A stretch of DNA of 5,921 nucleotides from Candidatus Altimarinota bacterium (GTDB lineage Bacteria; Patescibacteriota; Gracilibacteria; BD1-5; UBA6164). The notes under the pieces were generated by a model, which saw only the letters and a list, made by a program, of their open reading frames with translations, did no database searches and was not told the origin of the DNA. Within the stretch, counting starts at the first letter, position 1, and the number at the start of each line of letters is the position of its first letter. The position numbers and the translations under genes are program-made. The stretch lies in contig JAMOTX010000063.1 of assembly GCA_027062145.1 (NCBI GenBank), positions 1 to 5,921 on the forward strand. Direction: 5' to 3'. This document shows positions 1-4,793 of this stretch, in pieces.

Positions 1-682
1 TTTCTTCTATTTTAGTTTCATAAACAAGTTCAATTATATTTATTTTTCATGAAAAATATTCCAGGGTAGTATGAATTGTCTCTTTTAAAAAATTTATTAA
101 TTTAAATCTATATTTATATATTAATATAGATAACTCTATAAATTGATTATCCCAAAATACCAGATCTTCTTTGTTTGCCTTACCTTCATTTATACTTTTT
201 AAAGTTTTATTTCTGTGTTTTATTATTTTTTTATAATCTAATAGTATTTTTTCATAATCCACAAAAGAGTTTTTTAAAATAGTATCTAAAAAGTCTCTTC
301 TTAAACTAGGTGATAGATACATCAAATTCATTATAATAGGAGAAAATATAACAGATTTTTTTGATAATGAATTAAATTTTTTCTTATTAACTTTATTATT
401 ATTATGCATATAAGTTTTTTTCTTTCATTCTTTTATATACGAAATAGATAATTTTTCTCAGCTTTCATTTATGTATTCGACAAAAAAATAATCCTCTCAC
501 TTTTTTATTAGTTCATCTAAACTAAGTCATGTGATAGAATTATTCGAAAGTAAACTAATAGCTTCAAGTATATTAGTTTTTCATTTTCAATTTTCTCAAA
601 CTATAAAATTTTCTTTATTTAGTGATTTTAATTTTAATTCATTAAAATTTCTAAAATTAATTAATTTAAGCTCTTTAATCAT
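1..682 (-). CDS. recF: RecF, DNA replication/repair ATPase (N-terminal 227 residues; C-terminus beyond left edge)
   Basis: RecF is an SMC/ABC-type ATPase that binds DNA at gaps and, with RecO and RecR, loads RecA. With UGA read as Gly, the frame is open from the ATG at 680-682 to the window edge. Residues 7-13 (LINFRNF) match the family's opening strand. Residues 29-36 (GENGKGKT) are a perfect Walker A, and all three of its glycines are UGA codons; NILEAI follows. Residues 124-133 (SPSLRRDFLD) and the W-D-N-Q at 178-181 are further RecF hallmarks. The ABC signature and Walker B should lie in the missing part (usual length about 350-370 aa). Under the standard code only a fragment from the internal Met92 to a UGA at 47-49 would be called. 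The gene starts 2 nt after the gatC stop, so it is probably co-transcribed and translationally coupled with gatC. Identification is firm. Confidence 0.94.
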
Positions 683-684
683 TT

Positions 685-972
685 TTATTTCATTATATTT
701 GATATAGCTATTTGATTTGCGATAACTTTTTGATTTGAACATGCAAGTAATTCTTCTCTAGAATTATATTTTTCTTTTTTTTCATCTTCTCTAAGAGTAG
801 CATTCTTTTCTATAACTGAAACTGTAGCTTTCACTCATGTAGTATCTACTTCATTTAATAGTTCGATATAATTTAGGATTCAATTTACATCTCAAGCTAT
901 TTTTTCATTATCAACACTGATTTTACTTAAATTTTTTGATAATTTTTCAATTTGTTCTTGTGTTAAGCTCAT
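685..972 (-). CDS. gatC: Asp-tRNA(Asn)/Glu-tRNA(Gln) amidotransferase subunit C
   Basis: GatC is the small subunit of the GatCAB complex, which converts misacylated Glu-tRNA(Gln) or Asp-tRNA(Asn) to the correct amide form; it wraps around GatA and stabilises the complex. The 95-aa length is normal for the family. Visible marks are the N-terminal helix (SLTQEQIEKLSKNL), residues 39-47 (LNEVDTTGV), where the invariant Gly46 is a UGA codon, LREDE at 60-64, and the C-terminal tail EELLACSNQKVIANQI, a form of the conserved 'LL...P...V' ending. Three glycines are all UGA. The start is the first ATG after the divergent spacer, and no Shine-Dalgarno sequence precedes it. gatA and gatB are not in the window. 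gatC is the upstream gene of a two-gene unit with recF. Confidence 0.94.
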
Positions 973-980
973 TTATTAAT

Positions 981-1008
981 ATTATAATTTAAATTTTCTA
1001 CTGTTAAA
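981..1008 (-). promoter_or_regulatory. Candidate promoter for gatC-recF
   Basis: On the minus strand TTTAAC (1008-1003) and a perfect TATAAT (986-981) are separated by 16 nt. The expected start of transcription would fall almost at the gatC ATG (970-972), giving a leaderless or nearly leaderless mRNA, which fits the absence of a ribosome binding site. The octamer ATTATAAT (981-988) is palindromic, so it also offers a -10 on the plus strand for the membrane-protein/lipoprotein operon, although no good plus-strand -35 is visible. AT-rich DNA yields such matches by chance. Confidence 0.35.
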
Positions 1009-1036
1009 TATATTTTTAATTTACAAAAAATCAAGT

Positions 1037-1411
1037 ATGGGATTAAAAGAAATTATAAAAGAAATATTTTGAGATGAAAAAAAAATAACTTTTGAGAGAT
1101 ATATAGCAGCAAAAAAAATGCTAATAATTATTAGTTTTTTGTTTTTTTTAAATTTTTATTTTGTTTGAGCCTGATTTTATTTAAATATTTTTAATGATAC
1201 TTTAGGTTTTTTATATTTTTCTTTATTATTTTCATTTTTGTTTTATTTTTATTTTTTCATAAAAAAAGCAATTATAAATAATACAAAAACATATTTTAAT
1301 GTAATTATATTTATAATTTTATTTTTTATATTTATATGATTTTGTTTACCAGTTGTTTTAGAATGATGAATTAGGTGAGTTATAGAATTAGTTAAATTAT
1401 ATCTTAAATAA
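1037..1411 (+). CDS. Small membrane protein, three predicted transmembrane helices (unknown function)
   Basis: I do not recognise this 124-aa protein. It has a short charged N-terminal helix (residues 3-28, with KEIIKEIFGDEKK and RYIAAKK) followed by three strongly hydrophobic segments at about 29-50, 56-75 and 87-107, and a short basic tail ending KLYLK. Phe, Ile, Leu and Tyr dominate. Seven of its nine glycines are UGA, so under the standard code the gene is shattered, and an antisense frame at 1249-1719 looks artificially long. The start is the first ATG in the frame and has no Shine-Dalgarno sequence. The lipoprotein gene begins 6 nt after the stop, so the two are probably one operon acting at the cell envelope. 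The reading frame is convincing; the function is open. Confidence 0.78.
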
Positions 1412-1417
1412 AATTTT

Positions 1418-1972
1418 ATGTTAAAAAAAATATTTATTACAAGTTTAATACTTTTCACACTAGTATGATGCTGAGAAGATAGTTTATGAGTTAGTACAGG
1501 TTTAAAAACTACTAATACAGAAGATATTACTATTGATTTACCAAGTAATTGGAAAATCATAAAAGAAAAAGATGATATCTTACCTAAAGTAAAAAATTGA
1601 AAAATTGAACTTGCTGTTATGTCTGAAAAATTAATTAACTGATTTTCAAATAATATTTTAATATTATCTGATGATTTAAGTAAAACTACTACTTCAAAAG
1701 AATTCTCAATGTTAAACAATATTTGAGCTCAAAGTGATTATTTAGATTATACTAATCTAGGTTCTAAAGAAATAAAATTCGCAGATGAAGATGTTAGTAT
1801 GTTATATATATTTGAAGCTAAATATAATTTAGATACACCCAAATTAAAATTTATTCAAACAGCACATATTTGTAATATGAATAAAGCATACTTCTTAACT
1901 TTAGCAATTCCAACTACAGTTAAGGATACTACAAAGTATGAATATCTATTATCTACGTTTAAATGTAAATAA
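1418..1972 (+). CDS. Lipoprotein, possibly with a PsbP/Mog1-like domain
   Basis: A 184-aa exported lipoprotein. Residues 1-18 form a textbook type II signal peptide: MLKK, a hydrophobic core (IFITSLILFTL), then the lipobox L15-V-G-C18, where Gly17 is a UGA codon (1466-1468). Cys18 should be lipidated and anchor the protein to the outer face of the membrane. After a short Thr/Ser-rich linker comes an alpha/beta domain opening with ITIDLPSNWK, a pattern ('xxhxhPxxW') typical of PsbP/Mog1-like folds, and ending with a long strand (AYFLTLAIP) and a helix (YEYLLSTF). That fold assignment is inference from pattern only. It contains Cys152 and Cys183, which could form a disulfide outside the cell. 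Second gene of the operon with the membrane protein; the last two bases of its TAA are the first bases of the terminator stem. Confidence 0.86.
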
Positions 1973-2007
1973 AAAGTATAATTTCTATTTGAAATTATAC
2001 TTTTTTT
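1971..2007 (+). terminator. Rho-independent terminator of the lipoprotein operon
   Basis: A perfect 15-bp inverted repeat (AAAAAGTATAATTTC at 1971-1985, GAAATTATACTTTTT at 1991-2005) with a 5-nt loop (TATTT) and a run of seven Ts at 2001-2007. It overlaps the lipoprotein stop codon and the -35 box of the tRNA promoter. Confidence 0.88.
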
Positions 2008-2016
2008 CTTTATAAT
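1989..2016 (+). promoter_or_regulatory. Promoter of tRNA-Cys
   Basis: TTGAAA (1989-1994, 5 of 6 to consensus) and a perfect TATAAT (2011-2016) with a 16-nt spacer. Transcription would start near 2023, giving a leader of about 12 nt before the mature tRNA. The -35 box lies in the loop and 3' arm of the upstream terminator. Confidence 0.7.
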
Positions 2017-2034
2017 CCTCATACATTAAATCAT

Positions 2035-2108
2035 GGTGCCATGGTAGAGTGGTTATACAGCGGTCTGCAACACCGTATACAGCGGTTCGAGCCCGCTTGG
2101 CACCTCCA
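2035..2108 (+). tRNA. tRNA-Cys (anticodon GCA) with encoded CCA
   Basis: A complete cloverleaf. The acceptor stem GGTGCCA (2035-2041) pairs with TGGCACC (2098-2104) in seven perfect pairs. The discriminator is T2105 (U73, the known identity base for Cys), followed by genomic CCA (2106-2108). The D arm is GTA/TAC around a 9-nt loop containing GTGGTTA. The anticodon arm is GCGGT/ACCGT with loop CTGCAAC, anticodon GCA at 2067-2069. The T arm is AGCGG/CCGCT with loop TTCGAGC. It is a single gene with its own promoter and terminator, and is much richer in GC than its surroundings, as expected for a structured RNA. Confidence 0.98.
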
Positions 2109-2126
2109 ATAAATGACAAATAATTT

Positions 2127-2152
2127 AAACGGCTATATTAAGCCGTTTTTAT
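2127..2152 (+). terminator. Rho-independent terminator of tRNA-Cys
   Basis: An 8-bp perfect stem, AAACGGCT (2127-2134) with AGCCGTTT (2141-2148), a 6-nt loop (ATATTA) and a following T-rich stretch. It lies 19 nt after the CCA. Confidence 0.88.
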
Positions 2153-2161
2153 TGTATTAAA

Positions 2162-2237
2162 AGTTCGAGCAATTTTATAATTATTTTTATAAAAAAATAA
2201 TTTTCCTTTATAGTAGGGCGTAGAATGAGTTCGAGCA
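2162..2237 (+). repeat. Direct repeat pair AGTTCGAGCA
   Basis: Two identical 10-mers, at 2162-2171 and 2228-2237, spaced 66 nt apart. Eight of the ten bases (GTTCGAGC) also occur in the T arm of the tRNA at 2085-2092. Half the bases are G or C, which is unusual for this spacer. After the second copy a CTTG sits at the same offset as in the tRNA 3' end, hinting at decayed tRNA ends. Confidence 0.45.
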
Positions 2238-2290
2238 TACTTGCTATATAATCAAAAAATATTTTGAACCTTAGCTATATAAAGACAAAC

Positions 2291-2319
2291 TTGCAAAAAA
2301 TAAAAAAATATATTAAAAT
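2291..2319 (+). promoter_or_regulatory. Candidate promoter of the kinase-like gene operon
   Basis: TTGCAA (2291-2296, 4 of 6) and TAAAAT (2314-2319, 5 of 6) with an ideal 17-nt spacer. Transcription would start near 2326, about 30 nt before the ATG. No ribosome binding site follows. It is the best -35/-10 pair in the spacer, but chance matches are common in such DNA. Confidence 0.4.
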
Positions 2320-2355
2320 TATAGTTAATTAATATAACTTAATTCTATTTTATAT

Positions 2356-3642
2356 ATGTCTTTTGATACAATTTGAAATTCAGAAACTCAAAGTTTTGAT
2401 AAGACTAAAAATCTATTAGATATAGATATAAGTTGAATAATACAAAATTATGATGAGGTACATAATATACAAAAAATGGAATTAGTTGATAGTGAAGATA
2501 ATAAAGTAACAATATCTACTGAATTACAAGAGTATTTTTTAGAAGAAGAATGAAATAAATTAGAACAATTTAAAAAGGGTTTATATGAAAAGCTATGATT
2601 AAAAACTAATTTAGAAGAAAATAGTGAAATAGAAAAATTTGAAAAATGATTTGTAGATTGATTGTTGATAGAGAATATGGAAATGTTAGATAGTTTAACA
2701 GATAAATCATTAGATGAATTAGTTCAAATGATTAAGCAATTATCAAATTGGGATGTAATAGTTGCAATAGTAGAAGATTTATATGATTCTATGTGAGATA
2801 TATTAGAAACATTTAAAGAACCATATAATTGATGACTTGCATTATGATGATTTTGATTATGAGTTATCTGAAAATGAATGAAATGATTGAAGTTTGTTGA
2901 AAAATTAAGCTGATGAGAAAAGTTATATGAAATAAAAGATTATAAATTTTTAGAAAATTATAAAGATGTATTATGAGAAGATTTAAAAATATCTGATATC
3001 GTTTGAGAATGAAATAATGCAGTAATATTAAAACATCCTTGATTTGATAATAAAATTATTAAGGTTGCTAAATGATGAGAATCTGATAAATTAGATTTAG
3101 AATACGAAAATCATAAGGATTTTAGAAATAAGTTAAGAGAATTTAAGAAAATATATAAATGAAAACCAGAATGAAAAATATTAGACAATTTTGAAATACC
3201 ACTTGTTTCTAATTATGATTGAAAAACTGGTATATTTGAAATGGAAAAGGTTGATTGATTATCATTTAAGTCTATAATTCATTTAGATTATTATAAAAAA
3301 GAATTATCAGATTTACCAGGTAATTTTTATAATTGAAAAACAGATAATGAAATTAATTTACTTTTAGAAAAAAAGGGATTACAAACTCATCCTTGAACTA
3401 AGAGTAAAGAAGATATTATAATGGATAAAATGAGTAATGATGAAGCAAGAGATTTCTTTGATTTATTAAATAATTTAGAGTGAAAATGGTCTAATATAGA
3501 AAAAACTGAAATAAATCCATTTTTAGAGATATTTAAAAAAGAATGATATTATCATAAAGACGAACATTGGTGAAATTTTATGAAAACTAAAGATGATAAA
3601 ATTTATATGATAGATTTTTGAAGAAGTGAAGTTCCTAAATAA
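2356..3642 (+). CDS. Protein kinase-like fold protein with minimal C-lobe; candidate effector/toxin
   Basis: This 428-aa protein has no recognisable signal peptide. Residues 1-155 are acidic and largely helical. Residues 156-180 form a glycine-rich hydrophobic stretch (G159-I171, then a basic GKGMKGLK) that could insert in a membrane. Residues about 205-428 look like a kinase-like fold: a Gly loop V216-G-E-G-N-N-A-V, beta-3 lysine K236 in KIIKVAK, a hinge-like FEMEKVDG (294-301), a catalytic loop H400-K-D402-E-H404-W-G-N407 (the HxDxxxxN form seen in RIO/ABC1/APH-like kinases), and D420-F-G422. The protein ends six residues after DFG, so activation segment and most C-lobe helices are absent, as in minimal effector kinases such as OspG/NleH or HopBF1. 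By hand count 34 of 38 glycines are UGA, including those of the Gly loop and DFG. A stop at 2335-2337 fixes the ATG. The effector role is inference. Confidence 0.85.
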
Positions 3643-3656
3643 TTAATATAAAAAAT

Positions 3657-4163
3657 ATGATACCAAAATATGAAGAAATAAACTGAAACAACTGATACAA
3701 ATTAGAAAGGTTTGTAGTTTTTGATGTACCACATAAATGAATTCCTTTTAATTTATTTGATGAAATATGAGATTATTTAGAGGATTGATTAAATATTCCA
3801 AAATTTGATGAAAATAGAAATATTATAAGTAGTGTTTATTTAGATTATATTTTAGTAGAATATAATGATAATAATGTTAGAGATAGAGATATAGTAAATA
3901 ATTCAAAAATTAATATTATTAATTGTTTAAAGTCAGGAAAGATAGATTGAGATAAACAATTAGGAGAGAATGTTTGAAATTTTGAATATAATTGAAAATA
4001 TTATTTAGTTTTAAATCCTTATAATTCTTTTACAAATGAAACTAATTCAGATTTATGATTATATAAATGAGTTATAATAGATTCAGATAAATATTTTTGA
4101 GTAGGTTATGATAGTAAAGATATTATTGAAGGTACAGTTAATAAAATAGAGGATATTTTATAA
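3657..4163 (+). CDS. Acidic protein of unknown function; candidate immunity partner of the kinase-like protein
   Basis: I do not recognise this 168-aa protein. It begins 14 nt after the kinase-like gene, has no promoter of its own that I can see, and the next terminator is at 4273-4298, so the two genes are very likely one transcript. It is acidic (many Asp and Glu), soluble, without signal peptide or membrane segment. Its pattern alternates strands and turns: YKLERFVVFDVP near the start, VYLDYILVEYND at 60-71, YYLVLNPYN at 115-123, and a C-terminal half rich in Gly, Asp and Tyr ending KIEDIL. Eleven of its 15 glycines are UGA. Small size, acidity and tight placement behind a toxin-like gene are how immunity genes of polymorphic toxins are usually arranged. 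This is a guess from position; it could equally be a regulatory or accessory subunit. Confidence 0.8.
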
Positions 4164-4272
4164 TTTAATGAGATTTAAAAATCATTTTAAATCATCTAAA
4201 TTAAACTTACTTATATTATCATAAAGGTAGATTACATCAATATCAAGTACCTCCATTATTACAAAAATCGAA

Positions 4273-4298
4273 AAAAAGAGCTATTTATAGCTCTTTTT
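4273..4298 (+). terminator. Rho-independent terminator after the kinase-like operon
   Basis: The stem AAAAAGAGCTA (4273-4283) pairs perfectly with TAGCTCTTTTT (4288-4298) around a TTTA loop. With As on the left and Ts on the right it could work in both directions. It lies about 110 nt after the stop of the 168-aa protein, leaving a fairly long 3' untranslated stretch. Confidence 0.82.
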
Positions 4299-4350
4299 AA
4301 GGTTACATTTTTTTAAATACAAAAATCAATACCAAACAGACCAGTAATTA

Positions 4351-4391
4351 TACATTAAATCTATATTAAAATTTAATATGGATTTAATGTA
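4351..4391 (+). repeat. 41-nt near-perfect palindrome
   Basis: The left arm TACATTAAATCTATATTAAA (4351-4370) is the reverse complement of the right arm TTTAATATGGATTTAATGTA (4372-4391) except for one base, which would be a G:U pair in RNA. Only A4371 separates the arms. No T run follows, so it is not a standard terminator. It sits 81 nt upstream of the next start codon and could be an operator, a cruciform or a leader-RNA hairpin. Confidence 0.8.
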
Positions 4392-4437
4392 TGTGAAGAT
4401 TTGAGCTAAGTGTTTGTTTTAATATACATAATATGAT

Positions 4438-4471
4438 AAAATTATTATTAATAATTAGTAATAATTTTTTT
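4438..4471 (+). promoter_or_regulatory. A/T-only hairpin with T run just before the start codon
   Basis: AAAATTATTA (4438-4447) and TAATAATTTT (4459-4468) form a 10-bp stem around an 11-nt loop, and Ts continue to 4471, one base before the ATG at 4473. If formed it might attenuate transcription or hide the start codon. A stem without G or C is weak and may be chance. Confidence 0.25.
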
Positions 4472-4472
4472 G

Positions 4473-4793
4473 ATGTTCCAAGATGAAGAAATTAAAGAAA
4501 GAATTCGAAATACTAACTTGTTTAACTATAAGCTTAAGCAGGATATTATTTGATACTTTAATTTTTTAACAGATATTCAAAAATCTAATTTATTACAAGC
4601 TTTAAATACAGAAAAAGATATTATACAAAATTTTTTATCATCACTAAAAGATGATGATATAATAAAATTTGAAGAGATTAAATTAAATATTGCTAAATTA
4701 CAAAATGAAGATAGAAGATTAAGGGAATTAAAGGAATTACAGAAAGAAGAACTAGGAATTAATACTTTATTTGATAAATTAGAATTAATATAA
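4473..4793 (+). CDS. Small helical, charged protein of unknown function upstream of the large accessory protein
   Basis: A 106-aa protein I do not recognise. It appears entirely alpha-helical: an N-terminal charged helix (EEIKERIRN), helices across residues 17-60, then a long heptad-like charged segment at about 62-95 (FEEIKLNIAKLQNEDRRLRE and on), which could form a coiled coil. There is no signal peptide or membrane segment. Only one of its two glycines (Gly27) is UGA; reading through it is needed to keep the frame open. A TAA in frame at 4452-4454 makes the ATG at 4473 the first possible start. Its stop overlaps the next ATG by one base (TAATG), so translation of the two is probably coupled. 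A chaperone or adaptor for the large partner is a reasonable idea given size, helicity and overlap, but nothing in the sequence proves it. Confidence 0.78.

Larger units (their letters stand above)
2153..2355 (+). other. AT-rich intergenic spacer with short repeats before the kinase-like gene
   Basis: No coding frame is supported here. It contains two copies of AGTTCGAGCA (2162-2171, 2228-2237) that share GTTCGAGC with the tRNA T arm, two copies of GCTATATAA (2243-2251, 2274-2282), an A/T-only hairpin (ATTATTTTT at 2180-2188 with AAAAATAAT at 2193-2201), and the candidate promoter of the downstream gene. Confidence 0.6.
4164..4472 (+). other. 309-nt noncoding region between the two accessory operons
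   Basis: No convincing gene lies here. It holds the terminator at 4273-4298, a 41-nt palindrome (4351-4391), a weak promoter candidate (TTGAGC at 4401-4406, TATACA at 4423-4428, 16-nt spacer) and an A/T-only hairpin with a T run (4438-4471) that ends one base before the next ATG. A minus-strand frame of 32 codons (4158-4256) was judged too short to call. Confidence 0.6.

Noticed and set aside
47..409. A separate 120-aa gene on the minus strand
   Set aside because: It is the middle of recF. Its 'start' is Met92 and its 'stop' is a UGA glycine codon; the frame continues on both sides.
1249..1719. Minus-strand open frame of 156 codons
   Set aside because: It lies antisense to the membrane protein and lipoprotein genes, which have a signal peptide, lipobox and terminator. 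It is open only by base composition and has a simple Ile/Asn/Lys/Phe-rich translation with no domain.
2180..2201. Hairpin ATTATTTTT/AAAAATAAT as a second terminator
   Set aside because: It is A/T-only with a 4-nt loop, in a region where such matches are expected by chance, and a better terminator already ends the tRNA unit.
2356..3642. Trp reassignment (Mycoplasma code 4) as an explanation for the UGA codons
   Set aside because: UGA falls at invariant Gly positions (Gly loop, DFG, Walker A), and Trp is encoded by TGG in the same genes.
4158..4256. Minus-strand frame of 32 codons with a GTAATAATGG start context
   Set aside because: Too short, overlaps the end of the 168-aa gene, lies in the 3' untranslated stretch before a terminator, and has no family match that I can see.
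2153..4472. CRISPR array or insertion sequence
   Set aside because: The repeats present are short and too few, the spacing is irregular, and there is no transposase frame or paired terminal inverted repeats.
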